NCBI GenBank assembly: GCA_016185425.1
Contig: JACPNQ010000026.1
Coordinates: forward strand, 124,001 to 188,000
Length of the DNA: 64,000 nucleotides
Reading direction: 5' to 3'
From: Acidobacteriota bacterium
GTDB lineage: Bacteria; Acidobacteriota; Terriglobia; Bryobacterales; Bryobacteraceae
Below, one piece after another: positions 44,375-54,252 of the stretch. Positions within the stretch are counted from its first letter, which is position 1. Every line of letters begins with the position of its first letter. Made by a program: the position numbers and the translations under genes. The notes below the pieces were generated by a model. It was not told the DNA's origin and made no database searches. It saw nothing but the letters and a program-made list of their open reading frames with translations.

Positions 44375-45767
44375 GCGCGGATTCTCGATAAGGAAGCCCC
44401 GCCGCTTTCCATGCGTCGAACCCGCCGATCAGGTTCGCGATGTTGCGGAAACCTGCGCGTCGCAGCAGACTGGCCGCGATGGAACTTCGATAGCCGCCTT
44501 TGCAGTGCACCACCAGAAGTTTCTCGCGATCCAGCTCCGCAATTCGAGATTTGAGCTTTCCGAGCGGGATGCACAACGACTCGTCGATCGCCCCACCGCT
44601 CAGCTCCCCGAACTCCCGCACGTCCAGCACGGCGATCCGGTCCGGCTCGTTGCTCCGTAGTTCGGCGAAATCCTGAACGGTGATCTGCGGAATCGAGTCC
44701 AGCGCATAGCCGCCTTCGACCCAACCGGCCACGCCGTCCGCCAGATAGCCGGCCACACTCTCCAGTCCGACGCGAGCCAGGCGCAACTGCGACTCGCTCA
44801 CATGTTCGGGATCTTCCCCCACGATGATCAGTTGTGTGCTCAGCCCGAGAATTCGCGCCGCCCAGGAGGCGTACTGTCCGGTGAGGGCGATATGAACCGA
44901 GCCGGGCACGTGCGCCGCGGCAAACTGCGTTGTGGGCCGCGTGTCGACTACCACCGCGCCTTCGTTCTGCCGCCGCAGGACTTCCAGGGCTGTGAACGCC
45001 GCCAGTGCAGGCAGTTGCGATAGAGGCGCGGCGCCTCTCCGGTTGAGGTCCACTTCCTGCGCGAAATATTCAGGCGCCGCGGGAAGGTTGTCGGTCAGGA
45101 GATGCACGAATTCTTCACTGGTTCGCGCGAGCAGGGCATAGTTCGACTGCCGCTGCTTACCAATGGTGGAGGAACTTTCCGAACCCATTTGACGGCCGCA
45201 GAGCGAGCCCGCGCCATGGGCGGGAAAAATCTGTGTGTCGTCCGGGAGCGTCAACAGTTTCTGCTGAATGCTCCGATACATGATCGCGGCGAGCTGCTGT
45301 GGCGTGTGGGTGGCCGAGAGATCCGGCCGGCCCACGTCGCCGACAAAGAGAGTGTCTCCCGTGAAGACAATGGCTGGCCGATCCGGTTGGCCGCAATCGT
45401 TCATTAAGATGCAGATGCTTTCAAGCGTATGGCCGGGAGTTTGCAGGAACCGGAGGCGGCACTGTCCGAACTGAATCTCGTCTCCGTCCTTCACGGCGAT
45501 GTGAGGGAACTGAGCTCCGGATCCAGTGCCGAGATAAATGCGCGCACCGGTACGCTCCGCAAGTTCGCGATGACCTGAGACGAAGTCGGCATGGACGTGA
45601 GTCTCGATGATATGTTCGATTTTCCACGCCATGCGATCCGCCGCCTCAAGATAGATATCGACATCGCGCTGTGGGTCGATGATGGCTGCGACGCCTCCTG
45701 ACCCGGCCATGTACGATGCGTGGGCCAGACAGCCCAGATAGAATCGCTCCACTTGTACCGGTTCCAT
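44349..45767 (-). CDS. MBL-fold hydrolase fused to two rhodanese domains
   Basis: A 472-residue protein. The metallo-beta-lactamase domain (residues about 8-230) has 'ETHVHADFVSGH' (H57, H59, D61, H66), H113 in 'PGHTLES', D138 in 'FTGDTL' and H184 in 'FPAHGAG', as in ETHE1-type persulfide dioxygenases. Rhodanese domain 1 (about 262-350) lacks the catalytic cysteine ('QLIIVGEDPEH'). Domain 2 (about 360-460) has an intact loop 'VVHCKGGYRS' with Cys422. The protein may oxidise or transfer sulfane sulfur. It lies just beyond the peroxiredoxin gene on the same strand. Confidence 0.92.
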   Translation of the reverse strand: MEPVQVERFYLGCLAHASYMAGSGGVAAIIDPQRDVDIYLEAADRMAWKIEHIIETHVHADFVSGHRELAERTGARIYLGTGSGAQFPHIAVKDGDEIQFGQCRLRFLQTPGHTLESICILMNDCGQPDRPAIVFTGDTLFVGDVGRPDLSATHTPQQLAAIMYRSIQQKLLTLPDDTQIFPAHGAGSLCGRQMGSESSSTIGKQRQSNYALLARTSEEFVHLLTDNLPAAPEYFAQEVDLNRRGAAPLSQLPALAAFTALEVLRRQNEGAVVVDTRPTTQFAAAHVPGSVHIALTGQYASWAARILGLSTQLIIVGEDPEHVSESQLRLARVGLESVAGYLADGVAGWVEGGYALDSIPQITVQDFAELRSNEPDRIAVLDVREFGELSGGAIDESLCIPLGKLKSRIAELDREKLLVVHCKGGYRSSIAASLLRRAGFRNIANLIGGFDAWKAAGLPYRESALSGQAATL

Positions 45768-45794
45768 GCTATTTCCCCTGGTAAAGCTCGTTCT

Positions 45795-46454
45795 TTATTG
45801 CGGCTGCGCCACGAGGCGCAAATAGGGGAGGACTGGCGTCCAACCCATCGGGTATTTCTGCTTTGCCTCTTCGTCGGACACGGCGGGCACAATGATCACG
45901 TCGTTGCCCGGCTTCCAGTTCACCGGCGTCGCCACCTGGTGTTTCGCGGTGAGTTGCATGGAATCAAGCACGCGCAACACTTCGTCGAAGTTGCGGCCGG
46001 TGGTCATCGGATAGACCAGCATCAGCTTGACCTTCTTGTCCGGACCGATCATGAAAACCGTGCGAACCGTGGCGTTGGTGGCGGCGGTCCGGCCGGCGCA
46101 CGTCTCCCCGGCATCGGCGGGCAGCATCCCGTAGAGCTTGGCGACTTTCAGGTCGAAATCGCCGATCATCGGATAATTCACCTTATTGCCCTGTGTCCTC
46201 TCGATATCGGCCGCCCATCTGCCGTGATCCGCCACCGCATCGACGCTGAGGCCAATGATCTTGCAGTTACGCTGTTCAAACTCCGCCTGCAGTCCCGCCA
46301 TGTAACCCAACTCCGTGGTGCAGACAGGTGTGAAGTCCTTCGGGTGAGAGAAAAGCACGCACCAGGAATTACCGAGCCACTCGTGGAAACGAATGGGCCC
46401 CTGGGTCGTTTCGGCCTCGAAGTCAGGCGCTATGTCATTGATTCGCAATACCAT
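45795..46454 (-). CDS. 1-Cys peroxiredoxin (Prx6-type)
   Basis: A 219-residue thiol peroxidase. The peroxidatic Cys45 is in 'FSHPKDFTPVCTTELGYMA', the Prx6-type extended protein has 'VRTVFMIGPDKKVKLMLVYP' and 'TTGRNFDEVLRVLDSMQLT', and the C-terminal dimer arm ends 'WTPVLPYLRLVAQPQ'. A resolving cysteine is not obvious (Cys118 in 'GETCAGRT' is not at the standard 2-Cys site). GAGGAG lies seven bases before the ATG. It is 28 bases upstream of the MBL-rhodanese gene, so likely a thiol/sulfur stress operon, and divergent from the winged-helix regulator. Confidence 0.94.
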   Translation of the reverse strand: MVLRINDIAPDFEAETTQGPIRFHEWLGNSWCVLFSHPKDFTPVCTTELGYMAGLQAEFEQRNCKIIGLSVDAVADHGRWAADIERTQGNKVNYPMIGDFDLKVAKLYGMLPADAGETCAGRTAATNATVRTVFMIGPDKKVKLMLVYPMTTGRNFDEVLRVLDSMQLTAKHQVATPVNWKPGNDVIIVPAVSDEEAKQKYPMGWTPVLPYLRLVAQPQ

Positions 46455-46577
46455 AAAAGTCTCCTCTGGAAGAATTTCAGCGGCTGCAAAGTGTTTGCGT
46501 TACGCTGATATGATTCGTTGTACAGCACAAGCTGGAAGGCATCCATAGACGCGCCATGAGGGCGAGATGAGTTTTCG

Positions 46578-48338
46578 ATGAGTGAACCTGCAACTATCCT
46601 TCGCTTCGACTCATTCGAGCTCGATACCGGGTGCGGCGAGCTGAGAAGGCATGGGGATCGCGTCAAGCTGCCGCCGCAACCGTTCCGGGTCCTTGAACTG
46701 CTGGTTCGCCGCAGCGGAGAAGTCCTGACGCGCGCCGATATCCGCGAGCGCGTCTGGTGCGACGACACCTTTGTCGACTTCGAACAGGGCCTGAATTTCT
46801 GCATCCGGCAAATCCGCGAGGCTCTGGGGGATGCCGCCGACGCGCCCCGTTTTATCGAAACCTTGCCCCGGCGGGGCTACCGTTTTCTTCTTCCCGTGGA
46901 AATGCCCGCTCCCGTAAAGCCGAAGGCGGCCACACGCCTGATTGTCTTGCCGTTTCGCATACTCCGTCCGGACCAGGGAACCGATTTCTTAGCGTTCAGC
47001 CTGCCGGACGCGCTGACAACTTCGCTGTCTTGCCTGAAATCGCTGGTCGTGCGTTCCAGCCTGGTTGCTTCACGATATTCCGCAGAGGCCCAGGACCTTA
47101 AGACCATCGCGGATGCGGCTGACGTCGATTTGATCGTAACCGGCACTCTGCTCTCGGCCGGAGAGGAGATACGCGTTACCGCACAGCTTACCGAAGCCGC
47201 GAGCGGGACGCTTGTGTGGTCCCAGTCCACGCAGACCTCGATCGGCAACGTGTTTCGCCTGCAGGACGAGCTTACCGAGCGTGTGGTCAACGCCCTCTCT
47301 CTGCCGCTTACGACGGGCGAACAGCGGATCCTCAGGCAGGATGTTCCCTCCAACGCGAAGGCGTATGAGTATTATTTGCGCGGTAATCAGTTCAGCCATG
47401 ATCCGAAACAGTGGGGCGCGGCGCGCGACCTCTACTTGCGATGTGTGGAAGCCGATCCATGCTACGCGCCCGCCTGGGCGCGCCTTGGACGAATCCACCA
47501 TGTGATGGCGAAATACCTGACCACCGGGGCAAGAGAAGGACTGGAGCGAGCGGAAGCGGCGTTCCGGCAGGCTCTCGACCTGAACCCCGATCTGGCCATC
47601 GCCCACAAGTCCTACGCGCAGTTGGAAGTCGATCTCGGCCGGGCAGCCGACGCAATGATACGCCTGCTACCGCGGGCGCGGGATACGGCCGATCCGGAGG
47701 TATTTGCGGGGTTGGTCAGCCCCTTGCGCTACTGCGGCTTGCTGGAGGCGTCGATCGCGGCGCACCGGCGCGCGGTTGCCCTGGAGCCGAAGATCCGCAC
47801 GAGCGTCCCTCACACGTGGTTCCTGCAGAGAGATAATGCGCGCGTCGCGACAGCCAAGGTGGATGACTTTCCCTATATCGTGGCAGTGTCGCTGGCGGAA
47901 CTGGGACGGCAGAGAGAAGCGCTGCCGGTGTTGCGGGCCCTGGAAGACAAGATAAAAACGCGACTACGCGATTTCATCATGGCCGCCCGGGCGATGATCG
48001 AGGGGGATACGGCGGAGAGTGTCGCCGCGGCCACGCGCATTGTCGCCTCTGAGTTCAGCGACCCCGAAGGGCTCTATTATCTGACGCGGCATCTGGCACG
48101 GTTAAACCAGGCCGATGCCGCCCTCGAACTCCTGGAGCGCGTGGTCGGCGGCGGGTTCTTTTGTTATCCGGCCATGGTGAGCGATCCATGGCTGGAGACG
48201 CTCCGGAACAACCCGCGGTTTGCGATGCTGCTGGAGAAAGCGGAGCGGCAGCATCAGGTGGCGGCACGGGAGTTTGCCCGGCTGGAAGGGGATCGAATAC
48301 TGGGTGTCGCAAACCGGAACTCCGGCAATCCGGCGTAG
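46578..48338 (+). CDS. Winged-helix transcriptional regulator with FlgO-like and TPR domains
   Basis: A 586-residue one-component regulator. The OmpR/CadC-type winged helix is residues about 5-108 ('RFDSFELDTGCGELRRHGDR', 'FRVLELLVRRSGEVLTRADI', 'IETLPRRGYRFL'). Residues about 118-225 match the FlgO/adenylate-cyclase-associated domain ('RLIVLPFRIL', 'DLIVTGTLLSAGEEIRVTAQ'). TPR repeats fill about 260-560. There is no transmembrane helix, unlike CadC. It is divergent from the peroxiredoxin (123-base spacer), which makes that operon a candidate target. The signal is not visible. Confidence 0.88.
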   Translation: MSEPATILRFDSFELDTGCGELRRHGDRVKLPPQPFRVLELLVRRSGEVLTRADIRERVWCDDTFVDFEQGLNFCIRQIREALGDAADAPRFIETLPRRGYRFLLPVEMPAPVKPKAATRLIVLPFRILRPDQGTDFLAFSLPDALTTSLSCLKSLVVRSSLVASRYSAEAQDLKTIADAADVDLIVTGTLLSAGEEIRVTAQLTEAASGTLVWSQSTQTSIGNVFRLQDELTERVVNALSLPLTTGEQRILRQDVPSNAKAYEYYLRGNQFSHDPKQWGAARDLYLRCVEADPCYAPAWARLGRIHHVMAKYLTTGAREGLERAEAAFRQALDLNPDLAIAHKSYAQLEVDLGRAADAMIRLLPRARDTADPEVFAGLVSPLRYCGLLEASIAAHRRAVALEPKIRTSVPHTWFLQRDNARVATAKVDDFPYIVAVSLAELGRQREALPVLRALEDKIKTRLRDFIMAARAMIEGDTAESVAAATRIVASEFSDPEGLYYLTRHLARLNQADAALELLERVVGGGFFCYPAMVSDPWLETLRNNPRFAMLLEKAERQHQVAAREFARLEGDRILGVANRNSGNPA

Positions 48339-48343
48339 CGTCG

Positions 48344-51070
48344 TTATTTCGTAACTGCGTGAACGCGCTCGGCTAGCCAGATGTTCGCATTCAACTCGAA
48401 GCTCGCATAGAACATCTGCCCGCCAGCCACAGACATCCCCACCGTCGCGGGGTCGCCTACGTCGATGAGATTGTGGCGCAGTTGATGCATGTGGTGGACG
48501 GCGAACGGTGCTCCGGCCGGCTTCCGCGTGGCGGCGTCGACGCGCTGCGCCCAGATACACCTCGATCCATCCCGATCGGAGAGAAAGTAAATGAGGTTCC
48601 CGGACGGCGCCCAAAATGGCTGCCGGTCAAGGTCGGAGCCATCAATCAGCACCGTCCATTCCTTCTCCGGAATCGCTTCTCCCGTAAACGCAGCGAGATA
48701 AATGCGGCGCGCCCGTCCCGGACGGAGCGCCGTGAAGCTGAGAAGCCTTCCGTCCGGCGAGAGACGCGGCATGGTGAGTCCAAATTCGGGATGTCGCAGC
48801 AAAGCTTTGCTCTGGCCGGTTTTCACATCCAGAATGTGGATTTCACGGCGCTGCGGCCCGGCGTTGTCGAACAGAAGCCTTGCCCCGTCCAATGACCACT
48901 CGACGGGACGGCCGCAGGCGGCACAGATCTTCTTCGGAATTCCTCCCGCCGCCGGAACAGTGTAGATGGCGCTGTTGTCGCGCTGATCGGAATGGAAAGC
49001 GATCGTTGAGCTATCTCGCGAAAGAGCAACGTAGCTCCACTCCTTGGCGGCTGCCAGTCGCAGGTCTGTCCCGGATTCGAGGTTCCGGATTCGGATCTCC
49101 GACGCTCTTAGTGAACCTCCCACATAGGCGAGGCGCTTGCCATCTGGGGAAGGGGACGGACTTCGGCTGGGATCCACGCCGCTGGTCACACGGATCGGCT
49201 CCCCGGATACTTTGCCGGAAACGGGATCGACCGGCGCGCGCCATATGTTCGTCGAGATGTTGTTGCCGACAGCGAAGGCAATGCGGCCGCCGTCCCGAGA
49301 AGCTGTTGGCGAGAAGTTGAAGCCTGCGCCAATAATGATCGGCACCGGGTCGCCGGATGCTTTCCGGTATGCCGCGTCGAACGGCATCCGGTAGATATTC
49401 GTGCTGTCGAGATTGCCTTCGGCAAACAACAGGCCGCCTGTCGTCACGGCGATGTTGCGCCCAAGCCCCAATTCCGCCGCCTGCAATCGCGCTATAGCGC
49501 CAGTCGGTGTGACGGAGGCGCCGTCAACAGACATGTAGTACCAGTCGCGATCGTCTTTGCCGTCCTCCGGATCGCCAAAGCCCAGGTAAAGGATGCCCTT
49601 GCCGTCGGGGCTCCAGACCGGCGTATCGCTTAGAACTTTATTCGGCTTTAACTCTTTTCCAGTCCCGCCACCCGCGGGTACGATCCATATCGATGGCGCG
49701 GCTCCGCGGCCGGATGGGGCTGACGACATGTAAGAGACCTGAGAACCGTCCGGCGAGAACTGCGGCCTTTCCCCTTCGCCCAGTCTCTTCGGCAGCCCAC
49801 CGAGTGTCGAGACGACATAAATCCCGCCGGGCTCCGCGCCGCAGTGGACTACAATCTTGCTGCCATCGGGTGAGAACGCCGGATCGCGGCAGGAGCCCAG
49901 TCCTTGCGTAAGTTGTACGGGATCGCCCCCCTCAATCTGTCGCACCCAAAGCTCCATCGTGTCTCCGGCCGCTCGATCCGATACGTAGGTCACGAGCTTT
50001 CCATCTTGCGAGATTGCCGGAAACAGGCTCACCCCGGAATCGGCCGTCAACCGGGCGACTCGCCAAAGCTCTGGCGCCGGAACCGTACGCCTCGTCCACC
50101 ACGCTGCGATTCCAAATAGAAGGAGAGCCGCAGCGGCCGTAGCGGCCGCAATCATCATCCACCGCTGGCGCGGTACCGCGGAGCGCGGCTGATCCGCTGC
50201 GATCTGCCCGGACTCCAGGTCCTGATTGAATTCCTCAATTGCGATTCGGACGTCGGCGATACTTTGCCAGCGCCTTTCCGGCAGTTTTCGTAAACACCGC
50301 GATACAATCCGGACCAGCTCGGCGGGCAGGCCCGGAGCCTCCGTAGTCAAGGACACAGGCTCGGCGGTAAGAATCGCCGCGAGTGTCGAAACAGTCGACT
50401 CTCCATGGAATGCGCGCCGGCCGGTGAGCATTTCATAGAGCAACGCACCGAAGGAAAAAATGTCCGACCGATGGTCCACTGGTTTGCCTTCGGCCTGTTC
50501 CGGAGACATATACGAAACCGTGCCGATGATGGCCCCTTCTTCGGTTTTGGGTCCTTCGTTCACCAGCGTTTGCGTCGCGTCAGAGATACTGGAAGGTCCC
50601 GCAACGAGCTTCGCGAGCCCGAAGTCGAGTACCTTCACGAGGCCTGAGTCTGCAATCATCACGTTGCCGGGCTTGAGATCGCGATGGACAATACCGGCGG
50701 AGTGGGCCGCTGCCAGCGCATCCGCGATTTGGATGGCATAGGTGATCGCTTTTCCGGTTGGAAGCGGTTTCCGGCCTATTAACTCGGCCAACGACCGTCC
50801 CTGTACCAACTCCATAGCGATGAAGTCGCGCCCGCCGGACTGCGTGATCTCGTAGACCGTGATGATGTTCGGGTGGTTCAGCGCCGAGGCGGATTGAGCT
50901 TCCTGGAGAAAGCGGCGGCGCTTGTCGTCCGTCAACGCGCTGTCGGCCGACAGGAATTTCAGCGCGGCGACACGGTTAAGGAGCACATCACGGGCCTTAT
51001 AGACCATGCCCATCCCACCCTCGCCCAGCTTTTCGAGAATCTCGTAATGGCCGACCGTCGTCCCGGTCAT
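48344..51070 (-). CDS. Serine/threonine protein kinase with PD40 propeller
   Basis: A 908-residue Pkn-type receptor-like kinase. The kinase domain (residues about 8-270) has the Gly loop 'LGEGGMGMVYKA', Lys38, Glu57, 'IVHRDLKPGNVMI' with Asp131, 'VLDFGLAKL' with Asp149 and 'SYMSPEQAEGKPVDHRSDIF'. A transmembrane helix sits at about 306-328 ('MMIAAATAAAALLLFGIAAW'). The extracytoplasmic part holds TolB/PD40 propeller blades ('DPAFSPDGSKIVV', 'TPVWSPDGKGILYLG', 'PSPSPDGKRLAYVG'), likely ligand- or protein-sensing. It is convergent with the winged-helix gene. Its substrate is unknown. Confidence 0.93.
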   Translation of the reverse strand: MTGTTVGHYEILEKLGEGGMGMVYKARDVLLNRVAALKFLSADSALTDDKRRRFLQEAQSASALNHPNIITVYEITQSGGRDFIAMELVQGRSLAELIGRKPLPTGKAITYAIQIADALAAAHSAGIVHRDLKPGNVMIADSGLVKVLDFGLAKLVAGPSSISDATQTLVNEGPKTEEGAIIGTVSYMSPEQAEGKPVDHRSDIFSFGALLYEMLTGRRAFHGESTVSTLAAILTAEPVSLTTEAPGLPAELVRIVSRCLRKLPERRWQSIADVRIAIEEFNQDLESGQIAADQPRSAVPRQRWMMIAAATAAAALLLFGIAAWWTRRTVPAPELWRVARLTADSGVSLFPAISQDGKLVTYVSDRAAGDTMELWVRQIEGGDPVQLTQGLGSCRDPAFSPDGSKIVVHCGAEPGGIYVVSTLGGLPKRLGEGERPQFSPDGSQVSYMSSAPSGRGAAPSIWIVPAGGGTGKELKPNKVLSDTPVWSPDGKGILYLGFGDPEDGKDDRDWYYMSVDGASVTPTGAIARLQAAELGLGRNIAVTTGGLLFAEGNLDSTNIYRMPFDAAYRKASGDPVPIIIGAGFNFSPTASRDGGRIAFAVGNNISTNIWRAPVDPVSGKVSGEPIRVTSGVDPSRSPSPSPDGKRLAYVGGSLRASEIRIRNLESGTDLRLAAAKEWSYVALSRDSSTIAFHSDQRDNSAIYTVPAAGGIPKKICAACGRPVEWSLDGARLLFDNAGPQRREIHILDVKTGQSKALLRHPEFGLTMPRLSPDGRLLSFTALRPGRARRIYLAAFTGEAIPEKEWTVLIDGSDLDRQPFWAPSGNLIYFLSDRDGSRCIWAQRVDAATRKPAGAPFAVHHMHQLRHNLIDVGDPATVGMSVAGGQMFYASFELNANIWLAERVHAVTK

Positions 51071-51100
51071 CGCGCGATTATAGCAGGGGAGCGCTGTCTT

Positions 51101-52360
51101 CTAGCCGCGCGAAGCCAGCCATTCGCGAAGCTGACCGGCATTGTCGGGCAAATGGAAGAGCGTCCAGAGGTTTGTCCGGAACGTCCACAATTCTTCCTTC
51201 GACGCGAGGGCTTCGATCACCGGGCGCTGCATTGCATTGAGCGGCGCCGGAATTTGCGGCGCCTCGCCATTAAGACCCCAATACTCGATCTTTTGGATGC
51301 CCGGAGGCTTCGCGCCGGCCTGCTTCCTGGTATGCCGGCGCAGCAGGAAGGGAAACAGTTTCCACAGAATCGGTATGCCGAGGGCCCGAAACGCCGTTCG
51401 AAAGAGATTGGCCCCGGCGGGTGTGCTACCGTCCGCATTCACGTAGGAACAGGCAGTCTGGTCCCAACCTGTCCGGGAGTCGTCGAATAGGACCCGGAGG
51501 AGATGTTCAGCGAGCGCGAGCAACAATCCCTGATTGGACCCGAGGTCCAACGCCCGCAGGAGTGCGGCCACTTCCCGTTCTCTTCCAAGAAGTGCCGCCG
51601 CTTCGAAGCAGCGCTCATCGACAGGCGTCGCGCAGTCGCAGCCTTCGAACCCGCGTACAAAGGTCGTGATCAGTTCTTCAACGGCAGAGTCATCCACTGT
51701 CGCGCCGGCTTCGAGAACTTGGGCGTAGCGAAGGGAGAAGCGGCTTTCCCGATCGTCTTCCCGGTTGAGAGCGCTCCTAAGGAAATCGGCCCAGCCATCC
51801 TGCAACCGGCTCGTGCGCGTCAGGCCGGTCAGCATCACGCGCCGGACTTCCGGGCCGCGCTCCGCGAAGTAGCGGTTGCGGACGATCCGCGCCGAATCTG
51901 GTTCTCCATCGGCGAACGCGGTGAGAAGCCGGACGGCGTCGCTTCGGATGCTCGTATTGGCATGCTCGACATCCGCGGCGAATGCGGACTGCGCCGCGAG
52001 GATCGTCTGACGAATCGCGCTTCCGTGCACCGGGTCGCCGCCAGCGTGACAAGGGATGGCCCTCCCGTCGGCGATCGCCTTGCGCGCGGCTTCGGCAAAC
52101 CCGCTCAACATGCCGTAGCAGAACGCCTTATGTTCTGTGGAGGCGTCTCTGGAGAAATCAATCAGTATTTGCGTGACCGGAGGGGAAGCGCTGTAGATTG
52201 TCCCCTGATGCAACACCCGCGAATAGAGTTCATCGGTCGCTTCGTATAGCGTGTTTCCCTTCGCCGTTCGAATCTTCTTGAGGAGCGCTGGGACATTGGA
52301 TGCGGGGCCGTAAGCGTCCTCCAGCTTGTCCCAGGGAATGGAGGTCAAGGTTTCGGACAT
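51101..52360 (-). CDS. Helical repeat protein of unknown function
   Basis: A 419-residue cytoplasmic protein starting at ATG 52360, which has the strong site AAGGAGGA just upstream. It is helical with HEAT-like pairs ('NTSIRSDAVRLLTAFADGEP', 'VRRVMLTGLTRTSRLQDGWA', 'FEAAALLGREREVAALLRAL'). A single hydrophobic stretch ('FRTAFRALGIPILWKLFPFL') is near residue 340. No catalytic motif is visible. It stands 30 bases before the kinase gene on the same strand, so it may be a partner or substrate of that kinase. Confidence 0.75.
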   Translation of the reverse strand: MSETLTSIPWDKLEDAYGPASNVPALLKKIRTAKGNTLYEATDELYSRVLHQGTIYSASPPVTQILIDFSRDASTEHKAFCYGMLSGFAEAARKAIADGRAIPCHAGGDPVHGSAIRQTILAAQSAFAADVEHANTSIRSDAVRLLTAFADGEPDSARIVRNRYFAERGPEVRRVMLTGLTRTSRLQDGWADFLRSALNREDDRESRFSLRYAQVLEAGATVDDSAVEELITTFVRGFEGCDCATPVDERCFEAAALLGREREVAALLRALDLGSNQGLLLALAEHLLRVLFDDSRTGWDQTACSYVNADGSTPAGANLFRTAFRALGIPILWKLFPFLLRRHTRKQAGAKPPGIQKIEYWGLNGEAPQIPAPLNAMQRPVIEALASKEELWTFRTNLWTLFHLPDNAGQLREWLASRG

Positions 52361-52464
52361 AACTTCCTCCTTCCGGTTCAAATCGACGCGGTTATGGCGG
52401 AACCTTACCCAGTCCGAAACGAGGATTGCGCCGAAGCCTGTCGCGGCCGACATTCACTCTACCG

Positions 52465-54252
52465 CTATTTCCTGTTTCTCCGCAGCCATCGAGAAAGTTC
52501 AATATCTGCGGCTCTTATCTCTTCCGCTCGCTCGAACCGGTCGCTCAGTCTCCGGACGCACTGGATCGCCAACGCCGCGGCCCGCTTCCCGAGCTCACTC
52601 GGCCCCTCGTCTCTTACTACCTCCCGAAGTATCAAATGCGCGCGCCAAAGCTCTTCCTGGTCGTCTTTCAACTTCCGTTCGATTGCGATCTGCCGTTCGC
52701 GCTCCGGGCGTGTGAATCGAGAGTCGGAACCGGCCGCGAGAGCATGGCGTTGGTAACCGTTCCACAGCCGGTCGTTGAAGTAGATCCGGTCGGAGTTTCC
52801 GCTCAAGTACGCCGCGAGCCTGAACTTGGCGGCTACCTCTCCAGCACTTGCCGTTTTGTATAGAGCGGCCATCTGCCGCATTCGGCCCGCCCGCAGCCGC
52901 GCGCCAATGCTCGCAAATACCTGGGCCGCTTCCTCGTAACGATTCTCCCGTGCCAGTCGCACAGCAAGGCTATATCGCACCGTTTGCATGTGATTGGTCC
53001 TCGGATACTTCTCGATGAATTCCTGTATCGACTCGATCGAGGCTTCGCCGTCCAACAGCAATCCCGCGTCCCAGCCGGACGATGCCCAATATACAGTCTG
53101 ATTTGCAATTGCCGGGATCGCGTCGTAGAACTGCCCCGCATGCAGGCTTGGGTCATTCAGCAGTAACGCGTAGCGGAGCTGTTCCATTTGGTTGCCAGTC
53201 TTCATGTAGACGCCGCACAGACCGTAGGCGGCGGCCGATTTCTGATTGCCCGTCGCGCGGCTCGACGCATATAGCTGAAGCAGGGGTGCCTCCGCTCCTG
53301 CATAGTCTTTCGACAGGAATCTCGCCGAAGCAAGCATCCACAGGAAGTCCGGCTCCACGCGAATGGCGGCACGTACCGGTACATTTGCGGCAAGCCGCAA
53401 TGCCGCTGGTGGATCGCCCGCCCGCAGCGCTGTACGCATCGCGAGCAGTGCCAAGGCGTTAGAACCATTCTCGGACCGGAGCAGGCTGGCGTTCTTCTCA
53501 AGCAGCGATTTGATTCGCTTGTACGGAATGGCGGGGTCTTCGTCATTCTCTCCGCCATATGCCCCCCGCTGCCAGTGTGGATTTGTGACCAGTTGAATCG
53601 CGAACGCGGCATGGGACGGCGTATCGAAATACTCGTGCAGGTGTTCTCGAAGTTTCGGACCTCCATCATAGCCGTAAGTCATTCGAAGCGAATTGATCAA
53701 GACCTCGTAGCTCAAGTTCGAATCGCTGCGGTTCAATTCGTCCAGATAGACCTTCCCCGCGGCGGTCTGGTCACCAAGTCGGTAATGAATGTGCGCCAGC
53801 CAACCTCTCGCTTCGCTCAAGAACTCTGGCGTGCGTGCCGATCGCAGGAATTGTTCCAGCTTTTTCCGGGCCAGCAACCGCGGCGCGGGGTTCTCGTCCG
53901 ACGCCGCCCACATATCGAGCTTGGCGTCGATCAATTCCACTTCTTCCTGTTCGCGCCGCGACAGATTCGGAGCGGAGCGCGCTTGGGCGAGAATCCTCTG
54001 CACAGTCGGGCCCTCCGCCGCCTGCGGCTGCTGATATACCTTTCGCAGTCGAGCCAGCGGATCCTCCCCATCAGCCTTATCCATCCCCGCATACGCCGCC
54101 TTGAGCCGCTTCACGCTCTTTTTCGCAAAGTCGCCGCCCACCTTCGAGAACGGCAGCCAGAAGTGTCCGTTTAAGTACTCCCGCAGCGTCGTATCGAACG
54201 GACAAGCGAATAACACGCCCAACGCGAGCGCCATCCATAAAATTTTGCTCAC
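52465..54252 (-). CDS. Secreted TPR-like solenoid protein
   Basis: A 595-residue protein started at GTG 54252, whose codon overlaps the TGA of the upstream gene (GTGA) and has GAGGGA at proper distance; upstream in-frame codons are inside the other gene. The signal peptide is about residues 1-18 ('KILWMALALGVLFACPFD'). The mature protein is almost all helical with TPR/Sel1-like pairs ('ARGWLAHIHYRLGDQTAAGK', 'FLSKDYAGAEAPLLQLYASS', 'NRYEEAAQVFASIGARL'). Related function unknown; translational coupling with the DUF3142 lipoprotein suggests a shared envelope task. Confidence 0.85.
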   Translation of the reverse strand: MSKILWMALALGVLFACPFDTTLREYLNGHFWLPFSKVGGDFAKKSVKRLKAAYAGMDKADGEDPLARLRKVYQQPQAAEGPTVQRILAQARSAPNLSRREQEEVELIDAKLDMWAASDENPAPRLLARKKLEQFLRSARTPEFLSEARGWLAHIHYRLGDQTAAGKVYLDELNRSDSNLSYEVLINSLRMTYGYDGGPKLREHLHEYFDTPSHAAFAIQLVTNPHWQRGAYGGENDEDPAIPYKRIKSLLEKNASLLRSENGSNALALLAMRTALRAGDPPAALRLAANVPVRAAIRVEPDFLWMLASARFLSKDYAGAEAPLLQLYASSRATGNQKSAAAYGLCGVYMKTGNQMEQLRYALLLNDPSLHAGQFYDAIPAIANQTVYWASSGWDAGLLLDGEASIESIQEFIEKYPRTNHMQTVRYSLAVRLARENRYEEAAQVFASIGARLRAGRMRQMAALYKTASAGEVAAKFRLAAYLSGNSDRIYFNDRLWNGYQRHALAAGSDSRFTRPERERQIAIERKLKDDQEELWRAHLILREVVRDEGPSELGKRAAALAIQCVRRLSDRFERAEEIRAADIELSRWLRRNRK

